Positions 8,754 to 19,494 of a stretch of 30,081 bases of DNA are shown piece by piece. Position 1 is the stretch's first letter; each line of letters opens with the position of its first letter. The notes under the pieces were generated by a model. The model was not told where the DNA came from and ran no database searches. It saw only the letters and a program-made list of their open reading frames with translations. This stretch comes from Calcarisporiella thermophila CBS 279.70 (Eukaryota; Calcarisporiellomycota). Made by a program: the position numbers and the translations under genes. The DNA is taken from contig NW_027192201.1 in NCBI RefSeq assembly GCF_041956535.1, forward strand, positions 12,692 to 42,772, given 5' to 3'.

Positions 8754-10910
8754 GGTTCCTATACACCTTTTCGCAGTTGTTAACAAGAGGGTTTCGAAAT
8801 TCCCGAGTTCGAATTGTGAATTGAGATTTAATGAGCAGAGAATTGAGCTTACAGACGCGCCACACCTTATTTATACATTTCGACAATACAGGTGATCGAC
8901 GCCTATTCAACTTGTGATGGAGGCTTGCAATATGCTCAATTAGCCAGTACGCCGATAATGAGCCGTACCTGGATCAAGTCGAATTTGCCATTACTAAATC
9001 CTGCTACTGCTAACCAATATTTACCTGCACTCAGAGGCCGCTTAAATCCGGCGACTAATCAAGCGACAATTCAAAGCAGAGAGTGGTTAAGTGAGGTGTT
9101 GAAGCGCATATGAGGTGCAAGACTACAAGAAGATTACTTACCAACAGGAACAGAGATTCACATTTGGCAGCAATTGATGTGATGTAAAACTGATTCAATT
9201 GCTTCTTGCGGGTTTAAATCGTCTGCTTGGTCATCTTAGGATGACCTCCTGAGAATTCTGAGAATCCTGAGATCGAGTCGACCAGCATCATAGTTTTTGA
9301 AGCCATTTGACATTGCGAATTTGATGGCTTTCTTGAGGACATGGACATATTTGAGCTTTCCCAAGGAGACTCTGCCCAATCGCATTACTTCGGGGCTGAT
9401 GCCTTCGAATCGCTCATCAATGCCACAAGACGGTTTAGAATAGAACAACTTCGTGATATATTCAAAAAAATCCACTCAAACTAAGCGGAATGTTAAAGCA
9501 GGATTGATTAGGGAGTCATTAGTATTTTGTAGTGGATATTAGCAGTGTTGAATGCCATTGAATCCGATCCAATTGTTATACTTGGCGAAACATTTTCCAC
9601 GACTAGGAATTGTAGGTTGAATCGTAAGCTATCGCAATTTTTTGCATTGAGAATGACTACGAGATCTATCAAACCCAGTGGAGGGCGTGTGATTCAGTAG
9701 AGGAGAGAAGCCAAGTCCCTGAAACCGCTTAGTCATGTTAGAGTCTAGCAAGGGGCTGGGAATCAACAAGAAAGGTAAATCACGAATCAAGGAGTAGCAC
9801 GAGTCCGTGTCGACACCGATTTGGGCGCGTCTTCCACCAACGACTGCTTCTGTGAGGAGATCATTGCAAGCTCCCCTTCACCTTAACCCTAGAAAAGAGT
9901 GCTTGGCTCGATCGCAGCTTTAATAATAACTCGCGGCGGAGCTTGAAGTTAGTCGAGTCAGTTCAAAAGGTTGGCTCGTCTCCCCACCAACACGCGGGGA
10001 CGACCTCTGGGCGGCCTTCTGCAATCGGGGAGTTACCGCCTGTCTTCCGCGACGACCTTAGCAACGGTTGAAGCTTGGAAGGATTGCTGGCTAGCGGCAG
10101 GACTTTCCCGCCTCGGAACACTGGATCATGCTTGCACGAATCTCGTTCGAGCACGGCCCTTTGTCATCGCGTATTAAAAGGATGCTCCCAGCTGAAGTGT
10201 CCTAGTTTTCAACCAAGGCGGATGATAGGGGAGATAACAAAGGAGCAGGGACCGCGTGATGAGAAAAAGAGATTGGAACAGACCACAAATCTGAACAATG
10301 CATTTCTGCTTTTTTTTTTTTCAGCTTGCTTGAAGCCTCTCCCCTAGAAATGTGCCTAATAGCAATCATGATCCCACTCAATCTTGTAGGGCAGATATTA
10401 AATCCCTCGGGAGCATCCATTAGGTCAATTCACGTCAACAATGCCTGCACCAGCTGAATGCTGCGGAGTGGCCCCCAGTTGCTTTCACCAGCTGTTTTTT
10501 CCCATGAATGCGCTTTGATGGGAAAAGTCGAGGCGGAGGCTATGCTATCCTTTATTTCTAGCGAGGAAGCGCAGGCCATTCCAGTGGCACATAGGGCATT
10601 GCCACCCTTGAGCCGTTACCCCTCGATCATTTTCAAATTCTCGAATGCCCCCAGAATTCAAGTGGTTCGCATTGATAGAGAGATTCTAAATGAAGCACGC
10701 TGGCAGCCTTATTTGCGTGGGGACAAAGGCTTGACGAAGAATGCTGGCCATGCCGCAGAGCGGGGTACACGCAGCCTGCAGATGGATCTGAAATGGCGGG
10801 CCACTTTGTCCTTAATAGGCAGTGGTGGCAATTTGGTGGACATATTGCCCGGCCAGCTGCATATAGGATATGAAGCTTGCTTAGGCGCGCCGCGAGTCCG
10901 GTCCAGCACA
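8754..10910. other. Long spacer with unidentified short ORFs
   Basis: Frames at 8892-9113 (+, no ATG start), 9236-9475 (-, no ATG start), 9963-10154, 9971-10177 and 10458-10919 (+, 153 codons) were read and match no family known to me. Base composition becomes visibly more GC-rich from about 9800 toward the lipase gene, which explains the longer open frames on both strands. The last several hundred bases are presumably the lipase promoter region. Confidence 0.4.
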
Positions 10911-10913
10911 GCG

Positions 10914-10923
10914 GTATAATAAA
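10914..10923 (+). promoter_or_regulatory. Probable TATA box of the lipase gene
   Basis: A TATAATAAAT sequence lies about 90 bp upstream of the lipase ATG at 11009, in an otherwise GC-richer stretch. The distance matches those of the other TATA boxes in this window. Confidence 0.5.
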
Positions 10924-11008
10924 TAGGCGGCATGACCCACCGTATTCCCTCGCCATTTTAACATACTTGAAATATTTCATCCAACTCAACTAGTAATTCC
11001 CCACTGCC

Positions 11009-12298
11009 ATGCCTACTCCCCAAGTTCCAACCAACCAGGTTACTCTGGATGGCCTGCGCCAGAGAATCTATGAACGCTTGCCAGCTGAGCTAAACACTGA
11101 GAAGATGCGCGAGTTTGCTGGAGGTCTGGCAGAGGTACAGCTTGCCTCAGTCGGCAAATTGCAGGAGCTGGTAGCGCAAAAGCCAGGATCGGATACCACG
11201 GCCGCATCCGCTGGCACCACCACTACCCTCCTAAGCGCCCTCGGAAAGAAGATGGCCGGAGTTCCGAGTAATGTCATCACTACTGTGGCTGGGATGCCGC
11301 AGGCTCTCATCGATAATGCTGGTTCGATGATTATCAATCTGCCTACCACCATTACCAGCAATGTGCTGAAGGAACCGCCGCAGGGCTGGTGTGCTCCAAG
11401 TGAGGAAAATCTTAAAGAAGTCCAGTTGATGATGCGCTACGCAGGAGCATCGTACTGCTGGCGAGATGATAAACTTGTTGACTGGTCGTGTCCAAAGCAT
11501 TGCAAAGATTTTCCAACGACCAAAGTGGTTGGCGTATTTAGTACCACCCTTGAGGGCGGCCGTGGTTTTGTCGCGCTAGTGGATGGCCTACCTAAGGCAA
11601 ACGGACGCGTCGCCTTGGTGTCTATCCGCGGTACAGTTAACCTACGCGGCTGGGCTCACAATTTTATGATGGCACATGCCTCCTACAAAGTCCCCGACCA
11701 TCTGGCCGATCCCGACGACAAGGAAGAGCCGCGGGTACACGACGGCTTCCAGAAACATATTGTGGACGCCATCGAAGAGCATGTTGTGCGCCTCCTCAAA
11801 ATAGCTTTTGATGTGCCGGAAGGAGAGCGTCCCACACAGGTCTACGTGGTTGGCCACAGCCTCGGCGGCGCCACGGCCGTGCTGACCGCCATCGATCTAT
11901 TGCACCGTGAGTTGCCCTGGATGCCCAAGCAACCCGTACGCGTGTTCACGTATGGTGAGCCACGCGTCGGCAATCGGGCTTTCGCGCGCCTTGTGCATCG
12001 ACTCTGCCATAAGAAGCTACTGGAAGTGATTCGCGTTACCAACGAAGGCGATCCTGTCCCGTGTGTGCCACTGCGTTCCATGGGCTTCCATCATCATTCC
12101 AACCGTTGGATGCTAATCCCGGCCGGCCCAGGCGCCATGAGCGAAGGAAAAACCTACTATGACAAGAATATGAGCACTCTCAACTCAAAGGACAAGAATG
12201 CGATCGAAGAAGGCCAGGATATTGGTATTTGGCATCCGCTGGCCGATCCTCTTGCCCACTTGATCTGTTGGAATCGATGGTTTGGGCCCTTCTGCTGA
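11009..12298 (+). CDS. Class 3 lipase (alpha/beta-hydrolase fold)
   Basis: An intact intronless 429-aa triacylglycerol lipase-like enzyme of the fungal lipase_3 family. The catalytic triad can be read by comparison with Rhizomucor-type lipases: Ser284 in GHSLGGA, Asp348 in NEGDPVP and His417 in DPLAHLICW near the C-terminus. Other family features are ALVSIRGTVNLRGW (the oxyanion-strand region near residue 210), VHDGFQKHI and FTYGEPRVGN. About 130 residues precede the core; they are rich in Ala, Thr and Gly (TTAASAGTTTT) and contain no clear signal peptide, so the enzyme may be intracellular or use an unconventional route. The downstream end has AATAAA at 12332-12337. Codon third positions are much more G/C-rich than in neighbouring genes. 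Substrate (triglyceride versus phospholipid or galactolipid) is not decided. Confidence 0.93.
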   Translation: MPTPQVPTNQVTLDGLRQRIYERLPAELNTEKMREFAGGLAEVQLASVGKLQELVAQKPGSDTTAASAGTTTTLLSALGKKMAGVPSNVITTVAGMPQALIDNAGSMIINLPTTITSNVLKEPPQGWCAPSEENLKEVQLMMRYAGASYCWRDDKLVDWSCPKHCKDFPTTKVVGVFSTTLEGGRGFVALVDGLPKANGRVALVSIRGTVNLRGWAHNFMMAHASYKVPDHLADPDDKEEPRVHDGFQKHIVDAIEEHVVRLLKIAFDVPEGERPTQVYVVGHSLGGATAVLTAIDLLHRELPWMPKQPVRVFTYGEPRVGNRAFARLVHRLCHKKLLEVIRVTNEGDPVPCVPLRSMGFHHHSNRWMLIPAGPGAMSEGKTYYDKNMSTLNSKDKNAIEEGQDIGIWHPLADPLAHLICWNRWFGPFC

Positions 12299-12794
12299 TC
12301 TATTAATACGCCTTTCTTGTTTGTATTAAAAAATAAAAGTTGCTACCAGGAATGGTAACTCATTGTAACCATTGAAATAAAATGATGTAGGCTTACTACT
12401 CTGCAAAATACATAAGGTAGTGTGAATGGCACAACTGAACTTTTAGTAGGACTTCCTCTCTGCTTCTGTCGTCAAACTGTCCTTGTGATTGTTAAATAAA
12501 ATCAATAAGGAAAAAAATTTTTTTCTATTTAAAGCGCTTTCCTTTCAACTACATTATTTCACAGATAGTATACACTTGATGTAAATGTATTCGTGTAAAT
12601 GGGTGTGGTTGATTGAAGAATGTTTGGGTTGGGTGTAGGAGTGAAGGGGTATCACGAATCTCTTTAAAAAACAATTTACATGCATTATTGTTGCTCGTCT
12701 AATTCAATATAAGCATTGGTAATATCTGTTATAGCAATCTTTTATATAACCAACCCATTTATTTATAGTATGAAATGCTAGTGAATATACACAC
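12299..12794. other. Convergent 3' flank between lipase and NmrA-like gene
   Basis: The two genes converge on this stretch. It contains the lipase poly(A) signal at 12332-12337 and AT-rich sequence, with no further gene seen. Confidence 0.55.
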
Positions 12795-13634
12795 TCATCT
12801 CGAGAGATCTTGAATGGTGTCTGCAATAGTCAACAAGGGACCTTGAATATATACATCGTTGTGAATGCGATCATTAGTTTTGACTAAATCTGCATGCCCA
12901 TCCTCCAGAGCCCTTAACAAGAATTGGAGATTTTCTCCGAAATTCGCTTGAAGAACCTGAAATTGTGTTCCATAATGCTTTTCCAGTTCGTCAGCGAATT
13001 GGCGAAGAGTTTTGCGATCACCTTGGAAACGTACAACCTGGTTGCGAGATGCCTCTGGGTTCGATAGAATTCCCACTATACCGTTTGCAACGTCTCTTCT
13101 ATGCGTCCAACTAATGAGAGTTTCACCCTTTCCTACCAATGATATCGTGTGATTCTTAACATCAATAATTGGGGTGTATAGTATGAGATAGTCAGGCCAA
13201 AATCCCGTCATCACGCGAGTATATTCTAACCCGATGGCTTCGATCTCCTTGGCGAATTGATCTTTTTTACCTAGGACAGCTACACTCGAATTATCAGGAT
13301 GGCTGGTGTCCATTCCATATTCCGACGGGATAAATCGCACCACCCCTGCTTTCTTAGCGGCTTTGGCTAGCGGAAGCTGATCGTAAACATTTTGTGAAGG
13401 CAGAGCTGAAACAACAGCATCTTTTCCTCGTAATATCTCGGTTAACAAATCAATATCGTTATAGTCGACCACATGCACTTGAATCCCACGGCTTCTCAGA
13501 TTATGAAGTTCAGGTTTGTCGGCACGAGTGAGAACAGTTATGGACTGGAATTTTCCACTCTTTGCAAGAGCATCCACAATATAACTACCCAAGACCCCAG
13601 TACCTCCCGCAACGACGACGTCTTTAAAAGCCAT
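12795..13634 (-). CDS. NmrA-like NAD(P)-binding protein (isoflavone reductase family)
   Basis: An intact intronless 279-aa atypical SDR. Translation should start at the ATG at 13634 (MAFKDVVVAGG); the frame is open eight codons further but has no ATG there. Residues 10-16 are the GGTGVLG dinucleotide-binding loop. These are followed by VLTRADKPELHNLRSRG (cofactor selection; the Arg suggests NADPH), VVDYNDIDLLTEILRGKDAVVSAL and RFIPSEYGMD, an NmrA/isoflavone-reductase family signature. A Lys in LGKKDQF may be the catalytic-type lysine of the reductase branch. Length matches the 280-320 aa usual for the family. Members are either redox sensors that bind cofactor without catalysis or true reductases, and the sequence alone does not decide. 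It converges with the lipase and has its own TATA box, so no operon-like relation exists. Confidence 0.9.
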   Translation of the reverse strand: MAFKDVVVAGGTGVLGSYIVDALAKSGKFQSITVLTRADKPELHNLRSRGIQVHVVDYNDIDLLTEILRGKDAVVSALPSQNVYDQLPLAKAAKKAGVVRFIPSEYGMDTSHPDNSSVAVLGKKDQFAKEIEAIGLEYTRVMTGFWPDYLILYTPIIDVKNHTISLVGKGETLISWTHRRDVANGIVGILSNPEASRNQVVRFQGDRKTLRQFADELEKHYGTQFQVLQANFGENLQFLLRALEDGHADLVKTNDRIHNDVYIQGPLLTIADTIQDLSR

Positions 13635-13706
13635 TTTATTTTCAATATGATAAAGCAATAGATGTTTGATAGCGTTAACAATCCTCTCCTTTACGAATTT
13701 CCATCG

Positions 13707-13714
13707 CTTTTATA
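13707..13714 (-). promoter_or_regulatory. TATA box of the NmrA-like gene
   Basis: TATAAAAG on the minus strand, 73 bp upstream of the ATG at 13634. Confidence 0.55.
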
Positions 13715-14684
13715 CAAATATGCTTTTCCAAGGTATGATGAAATGAGCCAAAAAAATAATGTCATACAATTAATAATGCCCGGTAACTGATGTTTTAAAC
13801 TCAACAAAAAATGGAAGGAATAATATCAAATATTAAAGTTTACAGGAAAGCTTAGCTGTATTGATTATAAATGCGCTGTTAAGACAATAATTAGGCGCCC
13901 TTTGTGAAACAAAACCACGAGGCTGGATTTGGTATATCTTGGATTTATTGTATACTTCGATAGCTTACAGTAGTTGAGAACCTCACTTAATCAAATGCGG
14001 GCGAAGGATTAGTCTTTAGATCTTTGCGATTTGCCATCATTTTAACCTTAACAAGGAAACAGCACAAATTAGATTCTCTATTCGCTGAATTTCAATGGCA
14101 TCATCTGATCCTTTTATTTGATTATTAAGAGAAATTCTTCAATGAGGTTAAGCATCACATATTATTGCGTGGACTGCTGACAAATTTCAATTGTAACACA
14201 ACTGAGTCTTTCGATTTTCGTTGCTATCGATATTCGCTACCTTTCCTTACCCTTTTTTCCTTTATAATAACCAATTAATAATTTATCCAGTACCCTCTTT
14301 AAAGGCACAACCAAAAATCGAAGTCAGAACATGGTTAAAAGCCTTTTCTCAAATTATTTCGGCCACTCCTTTTAAGAGCGAGAAAGTTTATACAGAAGAA
14401 TTACAGATTCTACACTCTTTATCTATATGCAAATCATGTTTTAACACAAAAGCTGGCACGCTGGGAAATCTTGGTCATAAAAGTACATAACTCCATTATG
14501 TCTTTTATTTAGTGCATTATACAGTATCTACAATTCCCTACAAATAGTCTAAGGTATCTTAGGCTATCTATTCGATATTTTACATTCTACTTCGGTATAT
14601 AAAATAAGTTACTCCTCTACTAATGCTATTAATAATAACTACGAAATAAAGCCTCTTTCTAAAACAACCCGTGCCGGTATTTTC
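13715..14684. other. AT-rich spacer without recognised genes
   Basis: The 89-codon plus frame at 14221-14490 begins at a TTG, has no domain and is composed of AT-rich codons, so I treat it as chance. No RNA gene or repeat was seen. Confidence 0.45.
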
Positions 14685-15122
14685 TGGTACAAGAGTGGAG
14701 CATCTCCACATAAGGCTGCAACCATGCTGAATGTACATCATATTAGTGCTTCAAAATTCGACAGGGAAGAAGCAAGACAATATCCCAAGCTTAAAAGGTC
14801 ATCCGCTGGTTGCACTTGCATTCTGAATGAAAGAAAAGTGGACGATTTTCACACTGTTGACATCTGGCCAGCGTAAAATGCGCATGACGTGACAGCCCAA
14901 ATTAAACTATAAATGATAAGAATATGTTAAATCTGCAATGCGAAGGGTATCATCCAGTGAAACGAAAAACTTATTTGAGTGTGCCAAGAAATCCTCTTCT
15001 TCTAAATCTCCGCTGCAAAAAAGAATGGAGTTTGCAATAAAACAGTTTTATTAGATTGTGAAGATTGGAAGCAATAGTGATACCCGGTAAGACGCTATAT
15101 ACACTCAAGAGTGGTGATATTA
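14685..15122 (+). pseudogene. Tc1-type transposase relic, copy 4 (N-terminal part)
   Basis: The frame opens with a helix-turn-helix-like stretch WYKSGASPHKAATMLNVHHI and continues FDREEARQYPKLKRSSAG and ILNERK. It then breaks into several frames with many stops. The REEARQ-P-x-x-K and S-AG blocks align with copy 3 at 4063, and nucleotide traces such as CCGGTAAGACG near 15085 parallel CCGGTAAAACG of that copy. It is heavily decayed. It abuts the Gypsy fragment at about 15123, so the Gypsy piece probably inserted into or recombined with it. Confidence 0.65.
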
Positions 15123-15682
15123 CGTGACAACGGGTTATACGTCAAGAAGAGTAAATGCGAATTCTTCAAGCAACAGGTCGAATTCTTAGGACACGTTATC
15201 ACCAGCACCTACTGAGATCATGTCCCTCCCGGGTCTTACAATGTCGACAGCATATCACCCAGAAACCCATGGACAGACTGAAAGAACAAACAGAACTTTA
15301 GAACAGATGCTGCGCGTGAACGTGACTTATCGACAGGACAATTGGGATGAATGACAACGCCTGTTCATACGAACCAGCCTCTTGAAATTCCGACCAACAA
15401 GTTAATGTGCAAGCAACTGAAGATTTCATCCTTAGAATGTCCAACTTGGTGAAAGTCGCCTCTGATAATCTAGCAGAAGCAAAATCTCGACAAGCTCAAT
15501 ATGCCAACCAAGGCTGCAGAGAAGAAGAGCTCAATTTCGGAGATAAAGTTATGATTTCGACGGCAAACATCCAACTTGCATCTCAGACCCAACGACCTAC
15601 GAGAAAGTTACAGCACAAGTTCACCGGACCATACGAGATTATAAACAAAGTTGGCCCCATAATTTTGTTCAGAGAAGGTTAA
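15123..15682 (+). pseudogene. Ty3/Gypsy derivative, plus-strand copy (RT-tail / integrase chimera)
   Basis: Reading plus strand, the order is the RT palm end ([20 protein letters not shown]), a jump to integrase ([20 protein letters not shown], then DNWDE), then the integrase C-terminal region QATEDFILRM, QAQYANQG and LNFGDKVMISTANIQ, ending in KLQHKFTGPYEII of the GPY/F module. RNase H and most of the integrase core are missing. A TGA at 15352-15354 follows DNWDE where Trp is expected. It faces a longer related copy on the other strand, and 15123-15398 forms an inverted repeat with about 15894-16226. Compared with that copy it has lost about 70 bp just after HVITST. Confidence 0.85.
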
Positions 15683-15699
15683 CCTGTGTGACTTGAAGA

Positions 15700-17000
15700 C
15701 TACTGGATGAAGTGAATTGTCGGAATAATCTCGTTGCACTAAGACAGCTACTAAAGGAAAATCGGTTGCGTCGGTTGTCACAATGACACAATGTTTCTTT
15801 GGGTTTGGAAGTCATAAAACGGGTGTAGTTGTCAGGCTGCTTTTTAGTGCTTGAAACGAATTCTCGCAAGTGCTGTTCCAAACGAATCTTCGGTCTTTTT
15901 TCAAGAGGTCGGCCCGTATGATCGGACGTTGTCATTCATCCCAATTGTCCTGTCAACAAGTCACGTTCGCGCGCAGCATCTGTTCTAAAGTCCTGTTCAT
16001 TCTTTCAGTCTGTCCATCGGTTTCTGGGTGATATGCTGTCGACATTGCAAGACCCGGGATGGACATGATCTCGGTAGTTGATTTTGGTGTTGGCCATTCC
16101 CTTTTCGTTTTGATCTATACTTCACTGACATGGATTCCGGTGCTGGTGATAACGTGTCCTAAGTATCCGACTGGTTGATTGAAGAATTCGCATTTACTCT
16201 TCTTGGCGTATAACCTGTTGTCATGTAATATCTCGAGAGCTTGTTTGATGTGCTGGATGTGTTCTACTTCTGTTTTGCTGTATACCAATATGTCGTCAAG
16301 GTATACAACAACGCAAGTGTCTAGGAGAGGTCGAAATATGTCGTTCATGAGGGTCATGAACGTTGCTGGTGCGTTAGCCAATCCAAAGGGTAGAACTCTG
16401 AATTCAAAATGGCCGTATCTGGTTCTTAAAGCTGTCTTGAGAATGTCTTCCGGCACAATGCGTATTTGGTGATAACCAGATCTCAAATCAATTTTCGAAA
16501 ACAATTTTGTTCCTTGCATTCGGTCGAGGATCTCGTCAAATCATGGCAGCGGATACTGATGCTTAATGGTGAACTTATTCAGTGCGTGGTAGTCGATGGC
16601 TAACTAGATCGCCATTTTCTTAGCGAAAAGCACTGGCACGCCGAATGGTGACTTGCTGGACTGGATGAAATCTTTTCGAAAAAAATCCCGTAATTGCTTG
16701 TTAATCGCCTTCGACGGTGGTTCGGTGCCTTGTGCAAGTTCAATACGGTGATCAACTGTTCTTTCTGGTGGCAACCCGGCTGGCAACTCATCGGGAAATA
16801 CATCCTCGTACCTAGTAATTTTTTCCAATTGCTAGGGTATGCGAGCAGAATCAGTCCACGACCGCCATTAAAGAAAACCCACTTCACACTTCTTGAGGCA
16901 ACCTCACACTTCTAGTTTTGTTGGCATGATCGTGTGCAAGAAAATGTTGGTGAAGAATCCAGTCGTATGGACCGAGTTCTCTCTCTTCCATTCTAAACCA
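15700..17000 (-). pseudogene. Ty3/Gypsy derivative, minus-strand copy (RT / integrase / RNase H mosaic)
   Basis: From about 17000 downward the minus strand gives a degraded pre-RT segment, then DVFPDELPAGLPPERTVDH, FGVPVLFAKK, the RT core [17 protein letters not shown] and [15 protein letters not shown], and catalytic [10 protein letters not shown] (about 16270-16306). It continues with [22 protein letters not shown] and [12 protein letters not shown]. The frame then runs directly into integrase ([25 protein letters not shown]) and afterwards into RNase H (RRFVWNSTCENSFQALK, TTDATDF). The normal order RT, RNase H, integrase is therefore scrambled. Stops include TGA at 16541-16543 (PLP-x-FDEIL), TGA at 15953-15955 and TGA at 15932-15934, the last shared with the plus-strand copy. 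No LTR, gag or protease was recognised. Confidence 0.88.
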
Positions 17001-19368
17001 ATATAGCTGCATTACCATTCATCCATTCTGTTACTTCATCTCGATTTTTGAACTGAATTAATTTAAAAAGATGATTAAGTGTTTTATAATCGCAATAAAT
17101 CGAGCGTAAACACTCCCAGTGCCAGCCAAAAATTTGACTCGTGTAAATTTTACTTAACTTGATTATTTCTTAACAAATAACTCTAATCTAAAAAACAAAC
17201 TCGTACTATAAAGTCCCACTTATGCCACTTTTATTTCATATACAATAATATTATTGCCAATAGGTTCTCTTAGGAAAAATATTAAATCTACTTAAATTTT
17301 TGGTTTTTGGTAAAATGAGAAAATCTAAGGGACATGACATTTTGCTCTATATCTCAACAGAGACACAATAAGTGAGAGCTGAAAATTTACATATATAAAG
17401 TATACTCAGGCTATAAATTACATTTATCTCAGTTGGCAATGATAACGTCTTGAAATCATTCAGCCAATGCGAAGATCATCTGCTTATAATAGTATCTTGT
17501 GGTGAGTGTTCAGACGCCGCCCATCTTTTCCCACAAGTTACTCACACCAGCTTTAGACAGCAACATACTCCTTAGATATACCTTCATTGCATTCTACAAA
17601 AACCCAATCAAATTAATATCAAGTTGTGAAAATTAAACAAATACTTCATACGTATTTTCTTTGAACTTACAGACCATTCATCATGCCTTGTATAGCGTAT
17701 TATGTCATTTTCCTGATAAAAAACCTATTTATTCTTGTTAATAACATATTTAATGAAGATACCTTCCAATACATATTCAAAGATTTGAGAATATAGCAAT
17801 GTTTCCAGGTTACTTTCTATGCTCGATATTAAACCTTCACTATATAGAATTATACAAATTAGTACAGTAACATGCCTGCCCCTTCTATTTGAACTTCGGT
17901 TATATATAACGCCATTGTTGTGGTTCATTTAACATCTGCCAGCGCTACTCCCGTTTGACAGCATCATACTATACGTCAATACTTGTATATTGGTCGGAGA
18001 ATTCAGTGATATACTAGGTTCTAGAAGCACTTCATGTCAAAATTTTAGTGCTCTCATAAAATTTCAGGAATTACACCAAGAGCTGCTTCGGAAATCGAAA
18101 GTAAAAGTAATATATATTGGTCACCCCTATAATTATAAAGAAAAAATAAACTTAGATAATTTTAGAGACCTTATTGGAATCAAACCAGATCCCACATACA
18201 GCGTTGAAGCCTCAATTTAATCAGCAAAGTGAATATATTAAATGTAACTTGCTTCAAATTTACAATACTGGCAGGGCAATCCGACCCGTGTTAAGAATTC
18301 AAAATTAAATCCATTAAAAAACAGAAATTAAGCTTTTGGCTTAATTTAGTCTCAGCTAAGTATTACAGTTAATCAAAGAATAAAGGAAAGAAAAATCACT
18401 ATAAATGGAAAATAAAAGCACTTAATGGTATAACTTTATAGAAGAAAGTTCGAAAGATTTAGTCGTTTTAGGTTACCCTACTTGCATTGGAAGACCTGAA
18501 GTGGTGATGTGATTTTCATAGATAACAATTCCTACTTGTGCGCTGAGTAGATTTTTATGGATCCTAGAATGATGTCTTAGATAACTGAACTATTTACTGA
18601 GTTTCTATTTTATAAGCCTACTTTCTAAATACCATAACTACTAGATAGATTCAACTTCATACCCCGGCGTGACCGAATCATGGGTGTCGATGGCATTCAT
18701 GGAGGTTAAGTCTCGAATTCTATAGTTTATTCTAAATACAATACTGGGGAAGAAAAGTGGACGACCAGGTGAAATTCAAAGTTGTTTAGAGAATGAAACA
18801 CAATCAATGCCTTGATCCTCCCTATATAATAGACCATTCTCTTTATAAACTAATTGTTTATTTGCTTTCTAAATCATGTATTGAATATTTTTTTCTGAAT
18901 CCATCTTTAAATAGTACTTGATCTCCTTGTTGCTTAACTTTCTCTTGATTTCAATAAGGATCCAGATTTTTATCTGTCGCTGAACCTTAATGGAAGGGAC
19001 AAGTCGATTTGCGGTGTCGGTGAGATTTTCGGTGATATTGAGGAAAACAAGTATTTAAGCAAATGTTTTCCAGTTGGGCAATAGTGTTTGGCCTAGATTT
19101 ATGCTATATTAAGCTATTGAGATGAGGATAAAGACACCAATTAAGTGCAATCGAGATGTAAATGAATACCTTCCTTAAAATTGTTTTACTATATGAGGAG
19201 ATTTAAATTTATAAATTTGGCTCTGTATTTGAACCTAGTGCTAATCATAAAATACGGCTCCGCTTCCATACAATACGAAAGAATTCCAAATTCGAACCAA
19301 CTTCAGTGTACCAATAGTATTTCAATATGATCCACCGTCTCTGTAATGTCTTGATAAAGAAGATTGTC
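17001..19368. other. Long AT-rich spacer
   Basis: No gene was recognised. Frames at 17725-17928 (-) and 17990-18220 (+, 76 codons) have no domain. About 40 codons at 18959-19084 (+) read DPDFYLSLNLNG and GVGEIFGDIEEN with balanced composition and might be a fragment of a lost gene, but nothing flanks them. Confidence 0.4.
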
Positions 19369-19376
19369 TATAAATA
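19369..19376 (+). promoter_or_regulatory. TATA box of the secreted-protein gene at 19495
   Basis: TATAAATA, about 119 bp upstream of the ATG at 19495. Confidence 0.5.
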
Positions 19377-19494
19377 TGGCCAAGAGGAATGCATTCGATT
19401 ATAGATTTAACTTGGAAAACACGTTTATTCGCTTAATACATACTGTTTACAAAAAATAATCAGCTATCTTTTTTGTTAATTTTACTTGTACACG

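Noticed and set aside
9236-9475. 79-codon minus-strand frame
   Set aside because: It has no ATG start, no family match and stops immediately upstream; kept only as part of the spacer.
10458-10919. 153-codon plus-strand ORF upstream of the lipase
   Set aside because: The stretch is GC-richer and open in several frames on both strands. The protein has no recognisable domain and the lipase TATA box overlaps its end.
17990-18220. 76-codon plus-strand ORF
   Set aside because: No similarity, no promoter-like element, AT-rich surroundings.
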